From a virus: 64,000 nt of DNA. Positions 29,058 through 37,832 of this stretch are shown in pieces. A program made the translations under genes and the position numbers. The first letter of the stretch is position 1. Each line of letters begins with the position of its first letter. The notes below the pieces were generated by a model. It was not told where the DNA came from, did no database searches, and saw only the letters and a program-made list of their open reading frames with translations. The stretch lies in the IMG/VR virus record IMGVR_UViG_3300032245_000795, positions 51,084 through 115,083 of that record, one strand, 5' to 3'.

Positions 29058-29583
29058 AGATGATTTAGTTAAGCACCTTGATCAGGTAAACCAGGTAGTT
29101 GAAGAATACTTGAAGGGTAATGATCCAACAGTAATCTCAAAACAATTGTCTATTCCAAGACAGAAGGTTGTAACACTTATTAATGAGTGGAAAGTTATGG
29201 CATCTGCTAATGATGCTATTCGTGCTCGTGCTAAAGAAGCCTTAGCAGCAGCAGATACACACTACAGCAAACTAGTTTCTCGTACATATGAAGTTATTGA
29301 TGAGGCATCTATGACTAATAATCTTAGTGCAAAAACTGCAGCAATTAAACTTGTAATGGATATAGAGTCTAAAAGAATTGATATGCTTCAGAAGGCTGGC
29401 CTGCTTGAGAATAAAGAACTTGCTGAAGAGATGATGGAAATTGAAAAGCGTCAGGAAATTCTTGTCCTTATTCTAAAAGACATCGCATCTGAATACCCAC
29501 AGGTTCGTGATGAGATTATGCGTAGACTTTCTGCATTTGCAAAAGACAATGAGGTGATCACAGTTGTCCACGATGTTCAATGA
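29047..29583 (+). CDS. terS: Terminase small subunit
   Basis: 178 aa. The N-terminal HTH (VEEYLKGNDPTVISKQLSIPRQKVVTLI) is followed by long coiled-coil helices, the usual architecture of the DNA-recognising terminase ring. It overlaps the large subunit gene by 20 bases. Confidence 0.75.
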   Translation: MSTEDDLVKHLDQVNQVVEEYLKGNDPTVISKQLSIPRQKVVTLINEWKVMASANDAIRARAKEALAAADTHYSKLVSRTYEVIDEASMTNNLSAKTAAIKLVMDIESKRIDMLQKAGLLENKELAEEMMEIEKRQEILVLILKDIASEYPQVRDEIMRRLSAFAKDNEVITVVHDVQ

Positions 29584-31345
29584 TTTTCTTGAAGCACTAC
29601 AGGATGATCATTTTAATGAAATGCCAGTAGACGCAAGAACTTTTGTTGAAGGTGAAGCATATCTTGGACAGCCACCGTTATCTGATATTCAGTACGATAT
29701 TGTTGAAGCAATGAGTCAGATCTATCGCAAAGAAGACCTAATTAATATTATGGGTGAAGAAAAGGGTACACAATATTATAACAAGTACACAAAGAATGAA
29801 ATCATCCTGCAACTTGGCAAGGGATCTGGAAAAGACTTCACATCAACTGTAGCATGCTCATACATTGTATACAAACTTTTGTGTTTAAAAGATCCAGCAA
29901 AATATTTTGGTAAGCCCTCTGGAGATGCTATTGATCTAATCAACGTTGCTATTAACGCACAACAAGCAAAGAATGTTTTCTTTAAGGGTTTTAAGTCAAA
30001 GATTGAAAGGTCTCCTTGGTTTGTTGGTAAATATTATGCAAAAGCAGACTCAGTTGAGTTTGACAAATCAATCACTGTTTACTCTGGACACTCAGAACGT
30101 GAGTCGCATGAGGGTTTAAATTTATTGCTTGCAGTACTTGATGAGATTTCTGGTTTTGCATCTGAAGTTGGAACAGGGAATGAACAAGGAAAGACTGCTG
30201 ACAACATATACAAGGCTTTTCGTGGTTCAGTAGACTCTCGCTTCCCTGACTTAGGCAAGGTTGTTTTGCTTTCATTTCCAAGATATCCAGGAGACTTTAT
30301 TTCAGAAAGATATGAGGATGTTATTGCTGAAAAAGAGGTTATAGAAAGAACACACAAGTTTACAATTAATCCATTGCTTCCAGAAGATAACCCAGATAAC
30401 TCGTTTGAAATTTCGTGGGATGAGGATCAAATAACATCATACAAATACCCTGGAGTATTCGCACTAAAAAGACCTACATGGGAAGTAAACCCTACACGAA
30501 AGATTGATGATTTTATGATTGCATTCATGACTGATCTTGGAGATGCAATGATGCGTTTTGCTTGTGTTCCAACCTTTGCATCCGACGCATTTTTTAAGCA
30601 GGCAGACAAGGTAAGAGCATGCATGACACTACGAAATCCAGTAGATACATTTAAAAGGTTTGATGAAACATTCAAGCCAGACCCAACAAAAAAATATTAT
30701 GTACATGCTGACCTTGCACAAAAGCACGACAAGTGTGCTGTTGCTATTGCTCACGTAGAAAAATGGGTAAATATTCAAGTAATCAATAATTATGAACAGG
30801 TAGCGCCAATTGTAGTGGTAGATGCAGTAGCATGGTGGGAGCCCAAGATAGAAGGACCTGTCAATCTTTCAGAAGTTAAGCAGTGGATTCAAAACCTTAG
30901 AAGGCTTGGGTTTGATATTGGAATGGTTTCATTTGACCGTTGGCAATCATTTGATATTCAGAATGAGTTAAAGCAGGTTGGAATGAGAACTGATACTGTT
31001 TCTGTTGCTAAGAAGCATTATGAAGACATGGCTATGCTTGTTTATGAGGAAAGACTTGCTATGCCAGCAATTGATTTATTGTTTGATGAATTAACACAGT
31101 TAAAGATTATGAAAAATGATAGAGTTGACCACCCACGTAAAAAGTCAAAGGATTTGGCCGATGCTGTGTGTGGTGCTATTTTTGGGGCCATATCACATAC
31201 CCCTAAAAATATAGACACTGAGGTAGAGGTTCATACCTTTAGAGACAGATCTAAGCGAGTTGACGAACTGCCTGAGAACGTGATACAATATAAACCTATG
31301 CCAGATGATGTAAAAGACTATCTGGATAGATTTAATCTACTATAA
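29564..31345 (+). CDS. terL: Terminase large subunit
   Basis: 593 aa with a TTG start. GAGGTGATC, a near-perfect match to the 16S tail, lies 9 bases before it; an ATG three codons later is less well placed. ATPase motifs: Walker A LGKGSGKDFTS near residues 85-95 and Walker B LLAVLDEIS near 187. RNase-H-like nuclease motifs: YVHADLAQKHDK near 379, MVSFDRW near 455, and SKDLADAVCGAI near 528. It pumps DNA into the prohead. No portal or capsid gene follows, which is unusual. Confidence 0.93.
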   Translation: MSTMFNDFLEALQDDHFNEMPVDARTFVEGEAYLGQPPLSDIQYDIVEAMSQIYRKEDLINIMGEEKGTQYYNKYTKNEIILQLGKGSGKDFTSTVACSYIVYKLLCLKDPAKYFGKPSGDAIDLINVAINAQQAKNVFFKGFKSKIERSPWFVGKYYAKADSVEFDKSITVYSGHSERESHEGLNLLLAVLDEISGFASEVGTGNEQGKTADNIYKAFRGSVDSRFPDLGKVVLLSFPRYPGDFISERYEDVIAEKEVIERTHKFTINPLLPEDNPDNSFEISWDEDQITSYKYPGVFALKRPTWEVNPTRKIDDFMIAFMTDLGDAMMRFACVPTFASDAFFKQADKVRACMTLRNPVDTFKRFDETFKPDPTKKYYVHADLAQKHDKCAVAIAHVEKWVNIQVINNYEQVAPIVVVDAVAWWEPKIEGPVNLSEVKQWIQNLRRLGFDIGMVSFDRWQSFDIQNELKQVGMRTDTVSVAKKHYEDMAMLVYEERLAMPAIDLLFDELTQLKIMKNDRVDHPRKKSKDLADAVCGAIFGAISHTPKNIDTEVEVHTFRDRSKRVDELPENVIQYKPMPDDVKDYLDRFNLL

Positions 31346-31362
31346 ATAAGGAGAAATACCGA

Positions 31363-32502
31363 ATGAATTCATTCAAGAAAATCGCACTAGCCATGGTTGC
31401 AGCCATGACTTTGGGCACAATCGTAGCAACACCTGCAAGTGCTGCTGTAATGACAGTCGCTGTATCGCTTGACTCTGTAGCAAATACTACAGCATCAGCA
31501 ATTGCAACGCCTGCATCATTACCAGTCCCTGCAGACAATTCAGTTGACGCTGCTGACGCACTTAAGTTCGTCGCAACTGTTGACGTAGGAACAAGCGTTT
31601 CTGTTTCAACAACAAATGCAACAATCGTGTCTGCACTACACACATCTGCTGCACCAGTAGGAGCAACATCAGGATCATCATCTTTGACAATTGCAACTGG
31701 TACAGGAACAACAGCAACATTTTATGTCTACACAAAGACAACGGCAATTGGCACAGTTGTAATTAACAACGGTGGAACAACTCTTACATACTATGTACAG
31801 GGAACTGCTGGCAAGATTAACTCTCTTGTAGTCTCTGCACCTACATCAGGTGCTGCTGGAACAAAGCAGGACATCACAGTAACTGCAACAGATACATTTG
31901 GTAACAAGGTATCAGGTAAGTCAATTACTGCAACAGTATTTGCTGCGACAGCAACACTAGATACAGCAACAGCAACAACTGGTGCTACACTTTCAGACTT
32001 TGGAGTTGCTACATTTAAGGCAACACTTCCAACAACTGGTACACGATCACTAATCACATTTGCACCAACAACTTCAACAGATGCAACATCTGCAGATGTA
32101 GTTGGACTACCTGCTCGTGCACTAGCACCATTTGCAGAAATCGCAGTTCGTGATCTAGTATCAGAACTTGCTGCACAGACTGCTGCTAAGGATGCAGCAC
32201 TTGCTGCTAAGGCTGTAGCAGATGCTGCAGTTCTAAAGGCTGCTTCTGATGCTGCTGCTGCTAAGGTCGCTTCAGATGCTGCTCTTGCAGCAGAGAAGGC
32301 TGCTTCTGCTAAGGCTCTTGCTGATGCAAAGGTTGCTTCAGATAAGGCACTTGCAGATGCAAAGGTTGCACACGATGCAGTCGTTGCTAAGTTGACAGCA
32401 GATAATGCTGCAGCAATCAAGTCACTTAAGGATGCTTTCAACAAGTTGGCTCGCCAATGGAATGCAAAGAATCCAAAGGCTAAGGTTACTCTTGTTAAGT
32501 AA
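31363..32502 (+). CDS. Exported Ig-like/coiled-coil surface protein
   Basis: 379 aa, ribosome site AAGGAG. Signal peptide with cleavage near TPASA|A. A Ser/Thr/Ala-rich region, an invasin-like Ig domain near 145-235 (AGTKQDITVTATDTFGNKV), a long Ala-rich coiled coil near 265-350, and a basic end. Codons (gct-rich) look different from the neighbours, suggesting acquisition from a host surface-protein gene. It could be displayed on the infected cell or packaged. A terminator follows. Confidence 0.65.
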   Translation: MNSFKKIALAMVAAMTLGTIVATPASAAVMTVAVSLDSVANTTASAIATPASLPVPADNSVDAADALKFVATVDVGTSVSVSTTNATIVSALHTSAAPVGATSGSSSLTIATGTGTTATFYVYTKTTAIGTVVINNGGTTLTYYVQGTAGKINSLVVSAPTSGAAGTKQDITVTATDTFGNKVSGKSITATVFAATATLDTATATTGATLSDFGVATFKATLPTTGTRSLITFAPTTSTDATSADVVGLPARALAPFAEIAVRDLVSELAAQTAAKDAALAAKAVADAAVLKAASDAAAAKVASDAALAAEKAASAKALADAKVASDKALADAKVAHDAVVAKLTADNAAAIKSLKDAFNKLARQWNAKNPKAKVTLVK

Positions 32503-32515
32503 TTAGTCCAACATT

Positions 32516-32548
32516 AAAGGGGTTGCCAATTACGGTAGCCCTTTTTTT
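32516..32548 (+). terminator. Rho-independent terminator
   Basis: AAAGGG...GCC pairs with GGTAGCCCTTT, with wobbles and one bulge, followed by seven T. It ends the terminase/exported-protein block. Confidence 0.75.
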
Positions 32549-32562
32549 GTGCAATAAAATGG

Positions 32563-32568
32563 TATAAT
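32563..32568 (+). promoter_or_regulatory. Extended -10 promoter (TGGTATAAT)
   Basis: TATAAT with upstream TGG, right after the terminator. It would give a leader of about 30 bases with the AAGGGGGAAGG ribosome site before 32607. Confidence 0.6.
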
Positions 32569-32606
32569 CATCCTATCAGACATCCAGTCTGCAAGGGGGA
32601 AGGCAA

Positions 32607-34784
32607 ATAAAACGATTAATACGCATAGTAACAGCGACAGTTTTAGCCTTTGGCTGGCTATTTATATCCCCAACAGAGGCTCATTCTGATGACCCCCTCA
32701 CAGTTGCAGCCAAGCAGATTCAAAACCTTAATAGCGCAGTAGATAAACTAGACTATAAAGATGGTCTAATTAATATGATTGACATAGCAGAAAATAAGTT
32801 CATGTATGCTAAAAATCTGCGGGATGTCAGAGATGAAACAATTGCAGATTATGAGGATGCAGTAGAGGCAGAAGAGTTAGCCTTAGATGCAGTAGACCTT
32901 GCTCAGTCAAATGTAGATGGCCAGACAGTAACAGTAGAACTTTCTTTTAATTATAAAGAGGATGCCCTACAAGACAAGAACGATGCACAGGATGCTCTCA
33001 ACATAGCCAACATCAACCTTCAAACGGCGCAATCAAATATGCAGAGTGCTGGAGGAGAAGGTTTGGCATATACTGTTTATACTCTTGTTAGACAGGGTAA
33101 TGTTGCTACCCCAGGATATGTGCTTTGTTCTGGTACTTGGAACTCAAACTATATGAGCCTTCCAGTTTGTGGTAATAGATATGAAAACTTTATAGTTAAA
33201 TTTACTGGACAGATAACAGTTCCAGAATGGTTCACATCAACAAAATTTGCAGGTTACACAGATGATGGTTTTAGGATGTATATTGATGGAAACCTTGCCA
33301 TTAATAACTGGAAGGAACAGGGAACAACATGGAGTCAATACTCTCCAATATATGATGTAACCACAGATAAAACATTTGATGTAGAGATTTGGTGGTACAA
33401 CGGTGGAGGACCAGGATCTTATCATCTTGGATGGGGAATACCCTATGATTCATCTGGCAGTTTAGGTTGGACGGGTGCAGGTTGCGACTATGCTGGAAAT
33501 CCAAGAGTGTGGGGACAAAACTTTAGTTGTAATCTTGATACATTTTCTTCTGGATCTGGACCAACACAAGCACAAACAGATGCTTACAATGAAGCACTTG
33601 CAACAAGAAATGCAGCACAGCAAGACTACAACAATGCTTTGTCAGAATATAATGACAAATTAAATGTTTATAACCAAGAGACTGCAACACTAAATTCATT
33701 AAATCAAACATTAACTAATAAAGAATCTGAATATGACAACGCAGTAAATGATACAGCAGATGCTTTGTCTGAAAAGAATAATGCCATAAATGATTTTAAT
33801 AATGCAGTCAATGATGTAAATGGTGCAATTGATGACGCATGGCGTTACTATGATGAGCAATCACAAAGAGAAATTCAAAGAGCAATTGCTCAAGCAGCAG
33901 CCAACGCTGCAGCAAACCAGCCTAAACCAGAACCTTCTCCAAAGCCAACTGTTGAACCAGAAAAGCCAAAGCCTTCCCCACCACCAACAGATAAGCCAGA
34001 ACCAAAGCCAACTAACAATACCGCTACAGAAGAACCAGGACCAAAGCCTACACAGCCAGGACCAAAGCCAGAGCCACCAAAAGAGGAGCCTAAGCCTGAG
34101 CCAACAAAGCCAGAAGAGCCTAAGCCTACACCTGCCCCAAGCCCTGAACCAAAGCCAGAGCCCTCTCCAGAGCCTCCTGTTGAGCCCTCTCCAGAGCCTA
34201 AGCCACTTCCAAGACCAGACTTTAAGCCAGCAGAAAATATTGATCCAGCAATTAAGGATGCAGAATTAGCAGCATTGATTCCACAAAAGGGTACAGGAAA
34301 TTCAGAAGATCTTTCTGGAGTTATAGCAAACCTTACAAGTAAGGATAATAAATTAGTTAAACTTTCTGTTGAGCAAACAGCAGCAGTTAGCCAAACACTT
34401 AAGTCTTTAACACAAGAGGCAAAGGCTGAAGTAGCAGCAGACCTGGGTATTGCACCAGCAGAAGTTGCAAAGGTGGCGGAGGCAATGAAGTCAAACCCTG
34501 CAGTAGCAGCAGCATTTGTTGAGTTCGCAGAAAGAGCAGGGGATGCAGGAGATACCCCAATGCCATTTACATTAGCAGATGCAACAACAGAAGTACAAAC
34601 AGAAGCATTCTTAGCAGACCCACTTGGAGCAGTGTTTAAAGTGGATGTTACAGAACTCCTATCCAATTTTTCTGAGTTGGGTATGGATATGACAGACGAT
34701 CAGAGAGAAAAAGCACAAGAAGTAATTGTCCCAGTGGTCATTGCATCACAAATTGCAGGGGCAGTAATAAGGAGGAACAAATGA
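32607..34784 (+). CDS. Exported PA14-like, proline-rich protein (probable AUA start)
   Basis: About 725 aa if it starts at ATA 32607. No ATG/GTG/TTG gives the full signal peptide; the first in-frame ATG is 32775. Codons from 32607 read (M)KRLIRIVTATVLAFGWLFI, then SPTEAHSDD, a good signal peptide, and GGGGGAAGG lies 6 bases upstream. Further on: coiled coil, a PA14-like domain (GYTDDGFRMYIDGNLAINNW, YHLGWGIP), a second coiled coil, a Pro/Glu/Lys repeat region, and an Ala-rich helical end. Probably a cell-surface or virion protein that binds glycans. Its stop overlaps the next start. Confidence 0.68.
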   Translation: MKRLIRIVTATVLAFGWLFISPTEAHSDDPLTVAAKQIQNLNSAVDKLDYKDGLINMIDIAENKFMYAKNLRDVRDETIADYEDAVEAEELALDAVDLAQSNVDGQTVTVELSFNYKEDALQDKNDAQDALNIANINLQTAQSNMQSAGGEGLAYTVYTLVRQGNVATPGYVLCSGTWNSNYMSLPVCGNRYENFIVKFTGQITVPEWFTSTKFAGYTDDGFRMYIDGNLAINNWKEQGTTWSQYSPIYDVTTDKTFDVEIWWYNGGGPGSYHLGWGIPYDSSGSLGWTGAGCDYAGNPRVWGQNFSCNLDTFSSGSGPTQAQTDAYNEALATRNAAQQDYNNALSEYNDKLNVYNQETATLNSLNQTLTNKESEYDNAVNDTADALSEKNNAINDFNNAVNDVNGAIDDAWRYYDEQSQREIQRAIAQAAANAAANQPKPEPSPKPTVEPEKPKPSPPPTDKPEPKPTNNTATEEPGPKPTQPGPKPEPPKEEPKPEPTKPEEPKPTPAPSPEPKPEPSPEPPVEPSPEPKPLPRPDFKPAENIDPAIKDAELAALIPQKGTGNSEDLSGVIANLTSKDNKLVKLSVEQTAAVSQTLKSLTQEAKAEVAADLGIAPAEVAKVAEAMKSNPAVAAAFVEFAERAGDAGDTPMPFTLADATTEVQTEAFLADPLGAVFKVDVTELLSNFSELGMDMTDDQREKAQEVIVPVVIASQIAGAVIRRNK

Positions 34785-35008
34785 AGATAATCAAAAAAGC
34801 CTTTAATCTCTTAGGTAAAATTCTAAAGGGATTAATTAAATGGTTTAAAGACGCAGGAATGGAATTAATTGCACAGGCATTCACCCTCCTTGGCTTCTTT
34901 ATTGCATGGCTAACTTTGACGGGATCAGCAAGAGATATTGTTGGACTTGCAGTACTTGCAACCACAGTAATCTGGCTTATAACAATCCCGCTAAGAAAGG
35001 AGGACTAA
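34781..35008 (+). CDS. Small membrane protein, holin candidate
   Basis: 75 aa with a basic amphipathic N-terminus and two hydrophobic segments (ELIAQAFTLLGFFIAWLTL and DIVGLAVLATTVIWLITI), ending in charged RKED. Size and layout fit a class II holin, but the endolysin is 2.2 kb downstream. Confidence 0.5.
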   Translation: MKIIKKAFNLLGKILKGLIKWFKDAGMELIAQAFTLLGFFIAWLTLTGSARDIVGLAVLATTVIWLITIPLRKED

Positions 35009-35010
35009 AT

Positions 35011-35295
35011 ATGGCAACTAAAAAGGTAGTAGAGCCTCCTAAGAAGGAGCACCCACAAAAGGCAATCACAAATATCTTGATGAGAATAGTAGCAGTCTTT
35101 GCAGCATCTGGTCTATCAGTACTTGGTGCTGGAGCAGTTGTAGGAATTGACACAGTTCAAGCAGTATTCTTAGCAGGACTATTAGGCGTAGCAACAGTAA
35201 TTGAAAGACTAGCAAGGGCTTTTTTGGACGATGGAAAACTCACATTGGCAGAGATCAATGATGCGTTTAAAACGGTAGACAAAAAGGCTAATTAG
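35011..35295 (+). CDS. Membrane protein, holin-like
   Basis: 94 aa. The start at 35011 follows a perfect AAAGGAGG site. Two membrane segments near residues 22-45 and 47-66 (LMRIVAVFAASGLSVLGAGA, VFLAGLLGVATVI), basic N-terminus. Resembles actinophage holins or membrane partners encoded in pairs. Confidence 0.55.
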   Translation: MATKKVVEPPKKEHPQKAITNILMRIVAVFAASGLSVLGAGAVVGIDTVQAVFLAGLLGVATVIERLARAFLDDGKLTLAEINDAFKTVDKKAN

Positions 35296-35311
35296 TAATT
35301 ATTGACGGTAG

Positions 35312-35341
35312 TTGACAGCCCTCTCTGGGCAATGGTATACT
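35312..35341 (+). promoter_or_regulatory. Consensus sigma-70-type promoter with inverted repeat
   Basis: TTGACA (35312-35317), 18-base spacer, TATACT (35336-35341). An 8-base inverted repeat, GCCCTCTC at 35318 and GAGAGGGC at 35359, brackets the -10. The right arm overlaps the GGAGAGG ribosome site, so the repeat may be an operator for the Ntn hydrolase gene. Confidence 0.75.
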
Positions 35342-35372
35342 TAAGTATCACCTATCTGGAGAGGGCTCTGTT

Positions 35373-35897
35373 ATGACCTGTATTGTTGCTTTACGCCATG
35401 AAGAAAAAGTTTATATGGCAGGAGATCGTGGAGCATCAGATGACGGTGTTATTCTTGCACTTGAATCTCCAAAGGTTTGGAAAGTTGGACCTTACTTAAT
35501 TGGATATGCTGGCTCAATGGATGGCGACAGAATTAGACACAACTTCAGACCATCGGCACCTAACATTAAAGACACAGACAAATATATGCACACCAAGTTC
35601 ATTAAGGAACTTCGTGAATTTTATAATGAGTTCTGGGTTGATACATCTAAAGATGGCGAACTTAGTTTGATCATTGGTATTCGTGGAGAAATATATGAAC
35701 ATAGTTCTGGAGATATGTCTTTATCTAAATATTCATTACCATATGTTTCTATAGGCTCTGGATCAGAATATGCATATGGAGTTATGTATGCAACAGATAA
35801 GCAAAAAAATGCAAGGAATAGAGTTCAGCAAGCAGTTTCTGCAGCAATTAAATTTAATCCATCGTGCATGGGTCCAGTTGACATCATAAGTGCTTAG
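35373..35897 (+). CDS. Proteasome beta/HslV-like Ntn hydrolase
   Basis: 174 aa. After removal of Met the chain begins Thr-Cys-Ile-Val. Counting that Thr as 1, AGDRGAS places Asp at 17 and SPK places Lys at 33, the same spacing as the proteasome catalytic residues. Strand patterns VYMAGDRGAS, YLIGYAGSMDG and YVSIGSGSEYAYGV also match the fold, and the length is close to HslV. There is no propeptide. It may be a self-compartmentalised peptidase or a subunit that mixes with host assemblies. It has its own strong promoter. Confidence 0.75.
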   Translation: MTCIVALRHEEKVYMAGDRGASDDGVILALESPKVWKVGPYLIGYAGSMDGDRIRHNFRPSAPNIKDTDKYMHTKFIKELREFYNEFWVDTSKDGELSLIIGIRGEIYEHSSGDMSLSKYSLPYVSIGSGSEYAYGVMYATDKQKNARNRVQQAVSAAIKFNPSCMGPVDIISA

Positions 35898-35900
35898 GGG

Positions 35901-35906
35901 TATAAT
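35901..35906 (+). promoter_or_regulatory. -10 promoter, leaderless
   Basis: TATAAT 6 bases before the ATG at 35913, right after the protease stop codon. Confidence 0.55.
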
Positions 35907-35912
35907 TGTTAT

Positions 35913-36131
35913 ATGAACGAAGAATTTGAAGAGATTTTAAAAGACATTCAAAATATAGAATCAGATTTTGATGAATTTGAAATTTGGCTTGATAACGGTA
36001 TTCAGCGTGGTTGGATAACAGAGCCATTCTGCAACACTCATGAAGGAGATCCTTACATGACAGAAGAAGAAGAAGCAGAGTGGGAAGAGGGCGGAGACCC
36101 TTGCCAATTAGTTTTAAAAATAAAACAATAA
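35913..36131 (+). CDS. Small acidic protein
   Basis: 72 aa, strongly acidic (Glu/Asp runs, EEEEAEWEEGG). No ribosome site; leaderless. Function unknown. Confidence 0.55.
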   Translation: MNEEFEEILKDIQNIESDFDEFEIWLDNGIQRGWITEPFCNTHEGDPYMTEEEEAEWEEGGDPCQLVLKIKQ

Positions 36132-36147
36132 AAATGAGGAGAACAAA

Positions 36148-37038
36148 ATGAAAAAGTTACTACTATCACTACTATCAATCGCAGTTGCATTTACAGCAAT
36201 AACACCAGCACAAGCACAAGATGAAAGGGTCTTAGCAATTATTGACACAGCAATTAATGCAAAGAACTTTCCATCAATTATCCACGAGGTTTGCTTTACT
36301 ACTGTAAAGTCAAAAGATCCAAAGCAGGATATGTCTTGCCCTAATGGAGAATACTTTATGGAAGGTCCAGGAGCAGCCAGTGCTCCATGGCCAACACCTG
36401 CTACTGATAAGATGTGGCTTAACAACGCAACTTTTCACGGAGATCAAATGGTAAAGTCTGCACTAACAGTTGATCCAAATTTAAAGATTGTATTTATTAG
36501 ATTTAATGATGTTACAAGTCTTGGAAACTCAAGAGGAGACATCAAAGCACTGACTTCAGCAATGGACTGGGTATCAAAAAATGCAGGAAAGTACAGCATC
36601 GATGCTTTATCAATTAGTCAGTCATCAGTAAGTACAGCAAACCTTGCCTTATGCTCAACAAGCACAGTAGCAATTAATGCAGTAGCATCCTTAAATGCAA
36701 ACAACATTCCAGTATTTGCTGCAACAGGAAATGATAAAAGAAAAGATGTTGTAGGATTCCCTTCATGCGTTAACGGTGTGATTGGTGTAGGAGCATTAGG
36801 AAGTGCAACACAACTTGAAGGATTAACAAACACAGGTCCTGGTCTTGATATGGTTGCATTTGGTAAGGTAAGCATCACGAAGTATAATGGTTCGCCAATC
36901 GATACTGCTGGAAGTTCTGTAGCAACTGCAGTATCTGCAGCATCATACGTAAACAAAAATACAAATAAAACTTTTGGAGAATATCTACTATCTCTTTCAA
37001 AGATTTTAATTAACAACGTATCATATATTCGTAACTAA
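36148..37038 (+). CDS. Secreted subtilisin-like serine protease (S8)
   Basis: 296 aa, GAGGAG ribosome site. Signal peptide ending TPAQA|Q. Catalytic residues appear intact: D33 in AIIDTAI, H97 in ATFHGDQ, oxyanion N195 in AATGNDKR and S257 in AGSSVATAV. There is no inhibitory pro-domain of normal size and the protein is compact. It should act outside the membrane, possibly trimming surface proteins or helping release. Follows the acidic-protein gene by 16 bases. Confidence 0.82.
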   Translation: MKKLLLSLLSIAVAFTAITPAQAQDERVLAIIDTAINAKNFPSIIHEVCFTTVKSKDPKQDMSCPNGEYFMEGPGAASAPWPTPATDKMWLNNATFHGDQMVKSALTVDPNLKIVFIRFNDVTSLGNSRGDIKALTSAMDWVSKNAGKYSIDALSISQSSVSTANLALCSTSTVAINAVASLNANNIPVFAATGNDKRKDVVGFPSCVNGVIGVGALGSATQLEGLTNTGPGLDMVAFGKVSITKYNGSPIDTAGSSVATAVSAASYVNKNTNKTFGEYLLSLSKILINNVSYIRN

Positions 37039-37073
37039 ATAATAGTCCTAGGCATGACTTAAAACTGCCCTAT

Positions 37074-37146
37074 TGCCCTATAACTCAGTTGGTAGAGTGC
37101 CGAACTGTTAATTCGGATGTCCCTGGATCGAGGCCAGGTGGGGCAG
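37074..37146 (+). tRNA. tRNA-Asn(GUU)
   Basis: Acceptor TGCCCTA pairs with TGGGGCA, D arm ACTC/GAGT, anticodon loop CTGTTAA, T arm CCTGG/CCAGG. CCA is not encoded. Confidence 0.93.
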
Positions 37147-37151
37147 CGTGA

Positions 37152-37157
37152 TATAAT
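37152..37157 (+). promoter_or_regulatory. Extended -10 promoter (TGATATAAT)
   Basis: Lies just after the tRNA; the leader carries an AAGGAGG ribosome site for the endolysin at 37188. Confidence 0.5.
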
Positions 37158-37187
37158 TGTATTGTCATACCTACAAGGAGGAATCAA

Positions 37188-37832
37188 ATGGCAGCAAAAG
37201 GCAGTGTAGAAGCAATCATTGAGGTTGCAAAAAAGGAAGTGGGCACAATTGAAGGCCCAAAGGATAATGAAACAAAGTACGGTGCATGGATTAAAGTAAA
37301 CTTCCAACCATGGTGTCAGTCATTTGTTTCTTGGTCAGCATTTACTGCAGGGGTAAAATCATTCCCTAAGACTGCATCAACAGTAGCAGCAGCAGATTGG
37401 TTTAAGAAAGCAGAGCGTTGGTCAGATGCTCGTAACGATGACCCACAAGCAGGAGACTGGATTTATTTTGATTTTCCAGAAGATGGTGTGAATCGCATTT
37501 CACATGTTGGTCTTTGTATTAAGAATAATGGAGATGGAACCATTCAAGTTATTGAAGGAAACACTTCAGGAACCGCAAAAGGAGATCAGCGCAACGGAGG
37601 AATGTGCGTTGAGAAAACTCGTGGCTATGTAAAGAATAACAAGAAGAAGTTAGTTAATGCTGTAGTCGGTTGGGGTCGTCCAGTTTATGCTGGTGAAGAA
37701 AACGCTCCACTACTAAATAAGGTCGCAGTATCTGTTAAACCAGCACCTGCTAAACCATCAGCACCAAAAGAAATTAAATCAGTAGCAAAAAAGTCTTCTG
37801 GTGGCGGAGGAAAGGGCTCTGTGGCCCTATAA
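37188..37832 (+). CDS. Endolysin, CHAP amidase/peptidase
   Basis: 214 aa. CHAP-type cysteine hydrolase: Cys43 in PWCQSFVSW and His106 in ISHVGLCI, with the usual PQAGDWIYFDF strand between. It cuts peptidoglycan at lysis. The C-terminal 50 residues are an Ala/Pro/Lys linker ending KKSSGGGGKGSVAL, perhaps a cell-wall-binding tail; a similar KKSSGGG tail occurs in the gene at 47397. Confidence 0.85.
   Translation: MAAKGSVEAIIEVAKKEVGTIEGPKDNETKYGAWIKVNFQPWCQSFVSWSAFTAGVKSFPKTASTVAAADWFKKAERWSDARNDDPQAGDWIYFDFPEDGVNRISHVGLCIKNNGDGTIQVIEGNTSGTAKGDQRNGGMCVEKTRGYVKNNKKKLVNAVVGWGRPVYAGEENAPLLNKVAVSVKPAPAKPSAPKEIKSVAKKSSGGGGKGSVAL

Noticed and set aside
31791-32444. Minus-strand 217-aa frame
   Set aside because: Antisense of the Ala-rich coiled coil; composition only.
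33820-34269. Plus-strand 149-aa Gln/Ser-rich frame
   Set aside because: Out-of-frame copy of the proline-rich segment in the 32607 gene.
33890-34666. Minus-strand 258-aa reading frame
   Set aside because: It mirrors the proline/alanine-rich plus-strand gene, is low complexity and has no promoter or ribosome site.
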